From: Spodoptera frugiperda
Lineage: Eukaryota > Arthropoda > Insecta > Lepidoptera > Noctuidae
Length of the DNA stretch: 64,000 bases
Direction of reading: 5' to 3'
NCBI RefSeq assembly: GCF_023101765.2
Contig: NC_064218.1
Coordinates: 62,001 to 126,000 of the forward strand
Positions 13,801 to 24,500 of this stretch are shown here, one piece after another. The translations under genes were made by a program, and so were the position numbers. Under the pieces are notes generated by a model. The model was not told the origin of the DNA and did not search any database. It was given only the letters and a program-made list of their open reading frames with translations. Every line of letters starts with the position of its first letter. Position 1 is the first letter of the stretch.

Positions 13801-16800
13801 CGCAGGAGCAGAGCTCTGCCAACACCGCCAGGGCGCGACGCACCACGTCGTCCGCCGCGTCTGTCAGGCTGCCCACCGCACCCACGAACAACTTGTCCGT
13901 CTGCGCCACCATCTGTCACACACACACACTACATACACACCGCACCCACGAACAACTTGTCCGTCTGCGCCACCATCTGTCACACATACTTACTACATAC
14001 ACACCGCACCCACGAACAACTTGTCCGTCTGCGCCACCATCTGTCACACACACACACTACATACACACCGCACCCACGAACAACTTGTCCGTCTGCGCCA
14101 CCATCTGTCACACATACTTACTACATACACACCGCACCCACGAACAACTTGTCCGTCTGCGCCACCATCTGTCACACACACACACTACATACACACCGCA
14201 CCCACGAACAACTTGTCCGTCTGCGCCACCATCTGTCACACATACACACTACATACACACCGCACCCACGAACAACTTGTCCGTCTGCGCCACCATCTGT
14301 CACACATACACACTACATACACACCGCACCCACGAACAACTTGTCCGTCTGCGCTACCATCTGTCACACATACACACTACATACACACCGCACCCACGAA
14401 CAACTTGTCCGTCTGCGCCACCATCTGTCACACATACACACTACATACACACCGCACCCACGAACAACTTGTCCGTCTGCGCCACCATCTGTCACACATA
14501 CACACTACATACACACCGCACCCACGAACAACTTGTCCGTCTGCGCCACCATCTGTCACACATACACACTACATACACACCGCACCCACGAACAACTTGT
14601 CCGTCTGCGCCACCATCTGTCACACATACACACTACATACACACCGCACCCACGAACAACTTGTCCGTCTGCGCCACCATCTGTCACACATACACACTAC
14701 ATACACACCGCACCCACGAACAACTTGTCCGTCTGCGCCACCATCTGTCACACATACACACTACATACACACCGCACCCACGAACAACTTGTCCGTCTGC
14801 GCCACCATCTGTCACACATACACACTACATACACACCGCACCCACGAACAACTTGTCCGTCTGCGCCACCATCTGTCACACATACACACTACATACACAC
14901 CGCACCCACGAACAACTTGTCCGTCTGCGCCACCATCTGTCACACACACACTACATACACACCGCACCCACGAACAACTTGTCCGTCTGCGCCACCATCT
15001 GTCACACATACACACTACATACACACCGCACCCACGAACAACTTGTCCGTCTGCGCCACCATCTGTCACACACACACACTACATACACACCGCACCCACG
15101 AAGTTGTGGGTGTGCCACTCGGTAGTGTTACAGCGGGTACCTGGGCCGGCAGCTTGCTGTAGAGATGCAGGATCCAGTCGAGCGCGGCCACCTTGGTGCT
15201 GACGGAGCTGTGGTGCAGCATCTGCGTGAGCACGGCCACGACGCCGTCCAGTTCCAGTTGCGCGCTCCCCTCCTCCGCTTCACCGCCGCCCCCCTCCGTC
15301 GCCTCACCCCCTTCGCCGGACTCCACCAGTTTCATCAGCTGGAAGTTTACTATCACCGCCGTCTCACGTATGCCTAAATAACTGTTAAGGATTTCATGGA
15401 AAAACACGTTACTTCTGATGAATTTAGTTTTAATAAATAATTTGATTTGAGGTGTCTGTAAGGCCTGTACTTTTTCGTGGATAACAAATAAGCCGCTGTA
15501 ATTTAATGAGCGCGAATTAACAATGAGCGAGATAAAAATATAAAGATTGGTTTCAAGAAGATATTCGTCCATCTTTTATCTAAAATAATATTTTCGTTGT
15601 AAAAGGATACTCTTCCGAGGTTCATCGGAATATGCAAGACACGGGAGCACGGCGCACAGTATGCCGGACGCGTACGGCAACATGGTCGCGCCGGCGAGCT
15701 CCACAAACTCTTTGATCCATGTTATTGCTGTCAGCTGGAACCCAAGCAGAAGTCGTCACACACAACTGAACAAATCGTTTGTGATGAGCTGCGACTACAT
15801 AGAACCATTCATGTTACTTTTTAAGATTACTATTATTAGTATTATAACCTGTAACATTTCCTCGGGCGACTGCGCATGCGTGATCAAAATGTTGATCATA
15901 GCTTGAAAATCTACCCGTGAAGGATCCTTTTTTATACTTCTCAAAAACTCGTTTAACTGTACGTCACACCTGGAAATACATAAAAATCAAAATGAAGTGT
16001 TGTCTGGTACCAGATGGAAATCTAGATTAATAAATAAATTGGAGTGTCTGTTTGTAATATTGACATAACCGCGCGTTTTACTACATGCATATTATTATAC
16101 ATACGACACATATACCAAAAACATATTTTTTGAAATTTTTGTCTTTCTGTCTGTTTGTTCGGGCTGATTTCTAAAATAGCTGGACCGATTTTGACGGGGC
16201 TTTTATTGGCTGGGGCTGTAGGTACTAAGGAGTAACTTAGACTGCTTTTTTAATTTTAAAAATAAGAAAAAGTTAGAAACGAAACAAAACCCCAAAAATG
16301 TGTCAGAAGTCATTATTCTACTCGGGCTAGGTGGCCGGTAAATGGTAGTAAACAATATAATAGTAACTTCCAAAGTGATTTGCTTACATCCTCCTGATCT
16401 CGGAGTTGGCGTCGTCCAGCATCTTGAACAGTCCGTCGAGCAACTCGGGCAGGTGCACGATGAGGTCGATGTCGGGCACGGCGTCCAGCACCGACACCCA
16501 CGACACGATGAACTGCCGCCCGAAAGCATTGCGCGTGTATATGCGCTCGCGCAGCATGGGGATGAAGGCCGCCAGCTCGAACGTCTGGCTCTCCGTCACT
16601 ATATCCTGGACAACCGGCGTAACGTGTCACGGGTTCCATTCTTGCACGGTACAATCTTAATTGACAAAAAAACTTATGACAACAACCATCGCCGCACAAA
16701 CAGTGCAAGAGGTAGGACCTACCAACTGTTTTTGATCGCTGAGATAGTTTTAGTCTTATAGGAATTCGAAATTCCTTTTTTCTTCCCATAAGGTAGGCGA

Positions 16801-19800
16801 CAAATTCGGGACGAAAAAAAGTTTACCTTGACGAGCCTGTCGAGTAGCTCGGCGCCCTGCTTGACCTGCGGTTCGGGGTCGGCGGCCAGGCGGGCCAGCG
16901 CGTCGAACACGAGCGGGAAGTGTGCGAGCGCCTCACCGCGCGCAATTTTCAGAACATTGAACAGCGCCTCTGCGGCCTGGTAGCGCACGCGCGACTCGCT
17001 CTCACTGAAGCACGCCACGATCGGATGCACCAACTCCGGCAAATAGTCGATGCACCCCTGGCGCAGACGAATTAAAACCCATTATTGGGCTGTATTACAC
17101 TTAAGGATGGTTACAAGCGACTGGACTACTACATAAGTGCAAGCGTTAATTTAACAGGACATACAGCCTCTGTTTGGAGCGGTAGCGAAAACATAGTCCG
17201 ATCAACATGTTTCATAAAATTATTATTACGGCGAGCCGAGCCAAGTGTTGATCAGCGGTAATTGTGAGCGGATTGTGTTGGATGGTCCGACTCGTACTGA
17301 AGGAACTTTCTAACCAGTTTGCAGGTATTTAAAATAGCTGCCTTTTGCAGAAGGTGGTAAGTGTTAGCGGGCAGATTTAGCTTATTTAAGGGAGTGGTGA
17401 AGTTGTCGGTGTTTACTCCCGTGGTAGATATAACGATTGGGACAATAACAACTTTTTACAAACGCCACAATCTGGTTATTTCGTCTCTCAACTCTGTACC
17501 TATATTTGGCCAGTTGTTCTGCTATAGTGGTCTGTAAGTTGTGAGCGTTTGGCACAGCTATGTCTATTAAAAATCCAGTATTGTTTATTTTATCTATAAG
17601 TGTGTTCTGTCTGTCTAATGTCTGTTCTGTTAAAATGAATTGTGTCAGTGAAAATTGCTCGATCATAATAAAGTTTAGAAATGGTATTTTCTAAAACAAT
17701 TTGAGGCCTATATTGGTAATATGTATTCTAAGCATTTTGTTTGGTTATAAGTAACTGTTGCATTTCTTTGTATAGTCCTGTCGTTAAGATTTAGTGGTGT
17801 AAAGTGTCGGTCGTTATGTGTTATTAGTCGGTATAGTGTGGAAGAGTCAGATTTGGCAAAAAAATATGTTCAAGTGTCGCGATCTGTCGGTTGTGAAGTT
17901 TCAAAATATCAATAAGTTCCCTGCCTCACTCTTTTCGTGATAGCGTTAAACCTTTGCAAGCAAGAACTTGAGAGGGTGGTGCTTACGGAACTCAGTATTA
18001 CTCAGTCACTGCGCTCTCTAGTCAATTTACGTCGATCGAGTTCAACTAGCACCCCTAGCGGAACAAGGAAGAATTAATAATAAAGTGAAGTGAAAGTATA
18101 GCTAGTGTTTGTGTTGATCTCCAAAAAGCTCTCTGAACACTGGTCCTCTGAAAATTAGTTCAGTCTCTTTGCCTATAAAGGTGCTAATATGTTTCATCAA
18201 TTATTTTCTGTTAATTATTTTTGTAACGGTCCAATGAACTGTTTGTCTTTCTTTATTTATTTATTTCTTACTTTCTATATACCTGATCATTCACTCTCGT
18301 ATCAGCCTCTTTATCTGGCTAGTGTTCTTTACATCACTGAAGTCTTTTACCATCCTATAAGCATAACATCATTACTTATTTAAATATGTGTGTGTTGAAA
18401 TTATACTTATTTTTTCACATATTTGGACATCCAGTTGTTACTACATAATAAACATTACTCAAAACACACATTCACATTTGCTGGTTTTGTTTGTCGAATT
18501 GAACAACGAGCCGAGTCAAGCACAGAACCAAACATTGCTACAAATGTTGTATAGAATATACTAGCGAACGCTCTTGTCGATTCCGTTGATCCGCTCATTC
18601 GTCTGAGCATTAGAGCCTTAAAAACTCCTTTTTTAATGGGAAATCATCCCATGAGCTTTCCCACCTAGGGTGAGGCGAGAGACAGTGTCAGACTCTTACT
18701 GACCAAAAACCACCCAGTCCTTATTCTTGTTTTTGGATCCCGAGCCCCGGTAACCCGCCAGGTAGTCCGCAGTTCCGGGAGTCTTATAAACCTGGCGTGC
18801 GCATGAGATGTGGAAGCTATAACACAGCTCTGCATGTAAATCTAGTCCATGATCTGTATTGTTCTGTGTTGGAGCGACCAATGCATCGGATAGAACAAAT
18901 AGGCTAAAGTTATTAAGAACAAATACTACCAAATTGTAGATATATTTTACTTTCGGAACTTTTTAATTGCTAACCAGTTTTCTTCAGATGTGATTGAATA
19001 CTCTAAAAACATGACTGTTGTTACTACACCGTTTATTACATTATGATTCGGAATATAATATGTGTGGTAACAGATAACGCTTGAAATGTATGTTTACATT
19101 ATCAACTTTCATTATCTATTACATTATTGATGTAAATGAAATTATTTTATGTAGTGTTGTAAGTATGTATTGTTGTAAGTATGTAGTGTTGTAAGGTTCA
19201 TGTTAACTGATCTACTTTAGCTGCTTCTGTTTAGGTCTGTAGTTGAAGGTGGATAGCTAGAAAATTTCAATGGGGATAGTAATGTTATCACTGACCTTTC
19301 CTAAGCCCACGGCCACAGAAGAGAGTCCCATGAGAGCTCCATTCTTCACATTAGGGTTAGTGGAGGACATCAAGTCTTGTCCGAGCACTCGTATCAGCCT
19401 CTTTATCTGGCTAGTGTTCTTTGCATCACTGAAGTCTTTTACCATCCTATAAGCACAACATCATTACTTATTTAAATATGTGTGTGTTGAAATTATACTT
19501 ATTTTTTCACATATTTAGTCACATATTTGGACATCCAGTTGTTCTACATAATAAACATTACTCAAAATTACTTAGATTAATCTTATTATGAATGCACAAC
19601 ATTTGAAGGACATCACAACACACATTGAATCAAGAAGACTGGCATCAATTAATTAAATTCACTTAACAGTAATCATCATTTAATTAAATATATAATTAGT
19701 AGTATATTATTAGGTATTGGAATAAATCGAGTCAACAGTAGTACAAAAATCAATACCATAAACCCACTAATCATCATCTCTTAACAATCCCAAGTTTTTG

Positions 19801-20521
19801 TATTTTGGTAATCGATCACCAAACAAATGAATCGTCTCACAAACAAAGAATAAGAAGATAAATAAAATATAGTGGAGAATTGCTTCAGATTGGATCTGGC
19901 ACATATTTAGTCAATTCAAAAAAGGATATACTAGTCTCATTATAAAGTAACACAAAAGTAAGAAAGAAGAAAGAAAGAAAAATAGTTTATTTGTACCGAT
20001 TAAAAAATAATAAACATAAATAAATTAATATGAAAAAGAAAAACATAAAAGTATTAAGTAGTAAGTTTTTTATTAAGACCTTTCAATTACCTAAACTAAG
20101 GGATCAAGACGTGCATAACAAGCAAACATTCCAATTTATCATTTATGTATAGACACTTAAAATATGCACATTTGCCTATATACTGATGTTATAGAGAATA
20201 TTAACAGTGAACAAAATTATTTGTTTGTGTTTGGTCATTATGTCGTCTGGTGGTAAGCAAGGATGCAGTCTATGACACCTCTTTTAATTAATATAGTAAT
20301 AAGACAATATGACAGTTCATAGACATAAACATCTTATTAACATATATACAAGTTATTCTAGAGACCGACACATTCTATTTATTGCAAAAAAGTATTTCCG
20401 AGAAAGGAAACTATACTTACTTCTCAATTTCGACGCCAGCAAACTTTCTTTTGTCATATATTTTATCGCAAAGCCCGCGAACGCAGGCAATGCTCAGTGG
20501 TGCATAGTCTCTCTCGGACAT
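7579..20521 (-). CDS. VAC14: VAC14 homologue, scaffold of the PIKfyve complex (13 exons)
   Basis: VAC14 is the HEAT-repeat scaffold that holds the PI3P 5-kinase PIKfyve and the phosphatase FIG4 on endolysosomes for PI(3,5)P2 turnover. Exons on the minus strand, in order: 20421-20521, 19296-19446, 16827-17057, 16388-16605, 15849-15969, 15611-15734, 15141-15373, 13783-13912, 12835-12940, 11079-11253, 9759-9877, 8130-8209, 7579-7840. All junctions are GT-AG and the phases join. The start MSERDYAPLSIACVRGLCDK matches the VAC14 N terminus. HEAT-like segments include RYQAAEALFNVLKIARGEAL (exon 3) and FGRQFIVSWVSVLDAVPDID (exon 4). The conserved C-terminal half is seen as NTILLTSAELYDLRLQL (exon 10), CWCHSPVSLLALCLLTHNY (exon 11) and ALYGLLMLLPQSDAFHALR (exon 13). 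About 683 codons against 782 in human; the acidic Gly/Glu-rich linker in exon 7 is variable. Exon 13 needs one frame change to reach the conserved tail (see findings). Introns 7 and 10 are filled by minisatellites. Confidence 0.95.
8210..9758. other. VAC14 intron 11: foldback element and hairpin
   Basis: No coding sequence. A foldback repeat lies at 9113-9213 (atgcagaataattta ... taaattattctgcat, with inner actaaacgta/tacgtttagt). A perfect hairpin is at 9607-9639: tagtagttcaaagc, loop acctg, gctttgaactacta. The rest is AT-rich, with a short (aaat)n run near 9183-9200. Confidence 0.75.
9865..11051. repeat. Minisatellite A: 21 copies of a 56-bp unit in VAC14 intron 10
   Basis: The 56-bp unit starts gctcgcgcgtcgcctgcaac and recurs exactly every 56 bases from 9865 to 10985. 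Copies differ mainly at two sites (atggc/atggt, gctaca/gctgca). On the VAC14 strand each copy carries GTTGCAG followed by GCGACGCGCGAGCTG, the 3' splice site and first five codons of exon 11 (true acceptor at 9878-9879). The array fills nearly the whole intron between exon 11 and exon 10 (9878-11078). Its right end, 11028-11051, is an inverted copy of 24 bases of the unit. Confidence 0.97.
11254..12834. other. VAC14 intron 9: AT-rich, with a MITE copy
   Basis: Mostly AT-rich. The 12430-12790 part is a relative of the 32599-32906 MITE (gatggcagcactatt, agagccgtcataagaa, gagttttgggacac). A small frame at 11753-12007 with several Cys (CCNCMVGRRTVGCCAHIMTI) resembles the SWIM-like zinc finger seen in some transposon-derived proteins (C-x-C, C-x-H). 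It is probably a transposase-derived scrap. Confidence 0.5.
12941..13782. other. VAC14 intron 8: AT-rich, nothing recognised
   Basis: AT-rich intron with no coding or repeat structure I can name. A short two-copy direct repeat (attattgat(t/c)a) lies at 13680-13720. Confidence 0.5.
13876..15105. repeat. Minisatellite B: about 19 copies of a 64-bp unit in VAC14 intron 7
   Basis: The 64-bp unit begins ccgcacccacgaacaacttg and contains gtctgcgccaccatctgtca and a CA-rich stretch; one unit near 14941 is 2 bp shorter. On the VAC14 strand each copy has TGTGACAG followed by 37-39 nt identical to the start of exon 8 (MVAQTDKLFVGAV), then diverges to TGTATGTAG. Most copies therefore hold a decoy acceptor and, in the exon phase, a stop 15 codons later. 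The true acceptor is at 13913-13914. The array occupies most of the intron up to exon 7 (15141). It is free of stops on the plus strand, which creates long spurious reading frames. Confidence 0.97.
17380..17666 (-). pseudogene. C-terminal fragment of a non-LTR retrotransposon protein
   Basis: Reads TLIDKINNTGFLIDIAVPNA then HNLQTTIAEQLAKYRYRVER. After a frameshift another frame shows VIVPIVISTTGV. The LIDIAVPN...PIVISTTGVI pattern is a recurring C-terminal module of lepidopteran LINE polyproteins. Broken and non-functional. Confidence 0.6.
18296..18474 (-). repeat. Dispersed duplicate of VAC14 exon 2 start and its splice acceptor
   Basis: These 179 bases closely match 19388-19567, with one substitution in the exon part and small indels in the intron part. 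The copy includes the exon 2 acceptor (CTTATAG) and about 67 nt of coding sequence, KMVKDFSDVKNTSQIKRLI, then leaves homology and reaches a stop (RE*). It lies in the same intron, about 1.1 kb downstream of the original in gene orientation, and has no donor. It is a pseudo-exon fragment rather than a functional alternative exon. Confidence 0.93.
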
Positions 20522-21535
20522 TTCTGATTTATTTACCGGGTCTCAGGAAGAAAAGCCGAACCATTTAACTTCTTTGATCGTTTAGTTGAACTTTATAATG
20601 TTCTTGCCAAATTGTAAAGAAATAAGTAAGAGAAACTGTTTGAAGGTGCTAAATATTATAATTTTTGATCAGTGTAAGTATTACAGTAAATTAATAATTA
20701 AAACTGATATTTACTATATTCCCATTTCTGATTAACAGCTGATATGACATATATGATGATGCTGATATGATTATGACAATGTCCAAATGTCAGTCAGTTA
20801 TGACGTCTTCAAAACCGTGCAGAAATAAAGTATCATTTAAATCATTAATAGAAATACAGTACTGATATTCTATCTATTGTCACAATAAATATCAGCATGT
20901 ATTTCTCCCATATTCCTCCACGGAATCACTTCCTCCCGGGGTGGACCCCGAATGCCAATATTTATTATTTAATATTGTATTTTTTTATTGTTTTTTTTTT
21001 GTATTACTAAAATAATTGTGATGTTTATACATAAAAAATTATTGTAAATAACTAGTTAGAAAATTCTAATCGTAGAAGTGCATTCTGTAAGTACCGTAAG
21101 TGCAATAGCTAAATAAATAATATACTTAAATCCTTACTGCAATCAGATGAAATGGTACAAAGCTACTTTTATTTATTATAACTTCAGATTATTGGACACT
21201 ATTAGTCATACCATTTCTTTTTCACACAAGAATATGGTTTTTCTTTTTATGGTTAATAGAGTGGCAGTGGCTAGATCCGAATTTGCATCGCGTTCCTGTC
21301 GCCCTCTATATCATTCATTATTCATTTTCATTTCATTGCTGTCGCCTAGAAGGCCTGGTTTTTTTTTAAAGTAGTTAACTGGTAACCCAGTTAATCAGCC
21401 GTAGTGAGTTCGATGAGTTGTGTGTACTATTTTGATAAAAACTGCGTTTTAAAACAGTCCAATGTCATTATGTTCTAAATTGTGGTGTAGTATAAGTGTT
21501 TATTTGCCACGATAGAATACATTTGGGCATCCACC
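20522..21535. promoter_or_regulatory. VAC14-AMFR divergent intergenic region
   Basis: The start codons of VAC14 (-) and AMFR (+) are 1,014 bases apart, so this interval must hold both 5' UTRs and promoters, possibly shared. The sequence is AT-rich. A short GC-rich patch near 20930-20950 (cctcccggggtgg) interrupts it. I see no convincing TATA box or named regulatory motif, and no gene. Confidence 0.6.
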
Positions 21536-24500
21536 ATGCCCGTTACACTTGTAGACAGGTTGCCCTTGCCAAATCTCAAGGTTTATACAGCGGGAAGTGT
21601 TTCACTGCTTTCAATTGCTGTTTATTACGCTTTGAGTGTAACTAGTGATCCAAACTGGCGTGCAAACTCAACGCTAGCCCGACAGGACTCAATAGAGTCC
21701 GGGCAAGGAGAGCAGCGATCAATACCAGACCAGTTGCAGCCCAATAGTACCAGAAATGTATCAGAGCAGTTTGTGGATGTCATAACATTTATGATGCAGG
21801 AACCACTATGCATGTGGGTGAGTACCACTTGGAAAATATAACCCTCACAGTTTCCAAATCGAATCACTTGGTATCGGTCAAATTACGTCGCATATTTATG
21901 CATAAGTCATGTTTGAGCTTATCATCCATGTTAATTATTATTGATATTGGTTGACAATTGTCCCGCCTACACAATCATTTAGAATGTTACATTACTCCAT
22001 TATGTTTATTGTAAAACTGTTTCACTGCCAGTCTGAAGTATCTAGCATCGCTGGTGAAATAACTTCCTACACACTTTGTGTTCATTTTATTTTGTATTGT
22101 ACTCTCTAATGAAAGATAATAACTAACCAGTTCACAGTTCTGACACCTACAAGAGACTACAGTATGTACAGTAAGAACAATGTTTATCATAATTAAGCTA
22201 ACATATTATAGTATTAAGATAACAAAAAAGAATTTTCTAATGTAGACTAATTGTGGACATCTTATTTCTTTATTATTGATTCAAAATGACATTCAAACAT
22301 TACTCCTTATAGTTGGGTAAAAGCAACTTATGGCAAGCACTTATAGTCATGCAAACTTAATGTGTAGCAACATTTCAGCTCAAACAGTTGGAGATTTTGT
22401 TGCGAGATCCCAGTTCACACAAATGTGTGCAATTATTACATTACATTCATACATAACTACATGACATTGTATGCTAAATAAAAGCTTATAAAGTTGTATC
22501 TATTTGCAGTTACTTCTTTATTAACTCACATACAACACTCATAGATAGCTAAACAGTAGACATCTTTCAAATGTGTGATTATTTCTGATGCCATTATAAC
22601 CAGCATGAATAGCCAAACAGGTATTCACAGAATATGAACATATAATATTCTCATTCACTTAAAAAAAAGTAAAATTAACAATTCTCCCTTCCTTAATTAC
22701 TGATTCTTTTATGGTTATTGCTATTATTTGGTGTTCATCATATCTTTTGTTAGAAAATCATAAAAATACAAAAATTATTAGTGATAAAAGTAAAAATGAG
22801 AAAATACACAGCACTCTCACCCTGTTATAGTGTTGGGTAATAACAATAGTATGACATATTTCCTAGTGTGACTGGCATTGTTTGTTCTTCCTCTCAATGC
22901 ACAAACTATAGCTCTGATATTACAGACGCCACGGCACAGGTACCTATATAAAATGTTTGCATGTTTAGTACACTTACAGTCAGGTACAATGACTTTTATC
23001 ATATCACTAATCCCCAATATACAGATGTGTTAACTTACATTCATTGGTTAGCTAGAATAACAGATGTGCATTTTAGACTCTTCAGTTCAGTGGTTTTCCA
23101 GTGGTTAGGAAATTTCATGTTACAACTAATTATTTAGTCTATACAATATTTAATTTTTAAGAAGATACTCAACTAGTTAAAAGCCACTCTTAGGGCTCAT
23201 ATTCCAAAGCAACGTTGCGCAATTTTGTTTATGCACACTACGAGGCGGCAAACGTCATGCAGCTAACGCCAATATGAGGCCCTGGCGAGTAACTTATTTT
23301 TTTATGGTCTAGTCTGGCAAACGGCCACACGAAACAGCTGGGATAAAGCAATCGGTGCCGCCTATGGATCCAAACTAAGTTCGAGACCTGTTTGACGGAT
23401 GGCTAGGCTCCCGCCCCCAATATGATGACAGTAGCCCAAATAAAAAAACGAGCAAACAAATCACTGAGACCACGGTTTTTTCCCTCCGAGGTGCACACAC
23501 TACTGTTTTAAACCGTGAAACTAACCGCGATATTTTCAAACTTAAGTCCTACCACGTAACTACCTAATTAATTGGACCGGAATAAAACCACTAGTGCAGC
23601 TGCTTCTATTCGAACGCGGTTAAAAAGCACCGCAGTTCCGCCGTAGCATGGACGAGCTCTCGGAAAATTACTTTATTTTTAAAATAGCAAACCCCCCACA
23701 ACCCCATTCGCGACCTACCGTAGGTCGTTTTCGTCGTTACTGCTTGCGATCCGTTTACTATAATTATAGTGTTTGAATCCTGTCTGTGTTCCACTAGTTA
23801 GAACTTAGAGCGGTTGTAGAAGTTGCAAATGCAAGGATATACGGATTCTATGTCCGATCTCTGGCTCTAATTACGTTAAAGAGTCCGATTTTATGGAGTC
23901 CGTAATGGCACAGAAAATCTAGGCCCTAAAAATGGCTCGGAACACTCAATAATAACGTTTTAGGTCAACAAAAACCTAAAACCGTTTATTTCATTCAGAG
24001 TATGTGTAGTTATTAGCAGATAAATAAAAGGTTTATTTAATTGATGACGTAGCAATAATTTAATCTATATTGTCATTTAGCCGCTGTGGTCTAAGTGGCG
24101 ACGTAACATCAACCTTCACCAGATGATAAAACTTACTCGATATGGGTAATCTAGTTTATTAAAAATTATAAATAATGGGTTGACTTATATAATTTTGGCC
24201 AGGCTATATTTAAATAAAATCTCCATTTATTTTCTACTACTCTCTCGATCTTCTGTTGTACGTCTCTAGTCGCATTACAATTTACCGTGTTTGTTCAGAA
24301 ATGAACCACTATATTACGTATTGTACCGACCAATTTTTAACGGAGTCCAAAATCGCTGCACTGTCTTTATTGCACAATTCATACGTATTTAATTAATATC
24401 GAAACGTACATAGTATTTACGACGACTGACTGCGGATACAATGACAATCTTATCTTACGCAGATATACTTATTACAGAATTAAATGCGTACTAAAAATAA

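Larger units (their letters stand above)
17058..19295. other. VAC14 intron 2: LINE fragment, exon duplicate and repeats
   Basis: Contains the LINE-derived fragment at 17380-17666, the exon 2 duplicate at 18296-18474, and a common repeat at 18640-18800 (gagacagtgtcagactctta ctgaccaaaaaccacc). A relative of the last lies at about 26560-26630. Short repeats of gtagtgttgtaagtatgta lie at 19150-19200. Confidence 0.6.

Noticed and set aside
13721..15202. A 493-residue plus-strand reading frame with His/Thr-rich repeats (and two overlapping frames of 455 and 410).
   Set aside because: All three frames come from the 64-bp minisatellite, which lacks stops on the plus strand. The unit length is not a multiple of three, so the frames are shifted copies of each other. 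The real gene here is VAC14 on the other strand.
21147..21374. 75-residue frame in the AMFR upstream region.
   Set aside because: No family likeness or exon-like composition; AT-rich chance frame.
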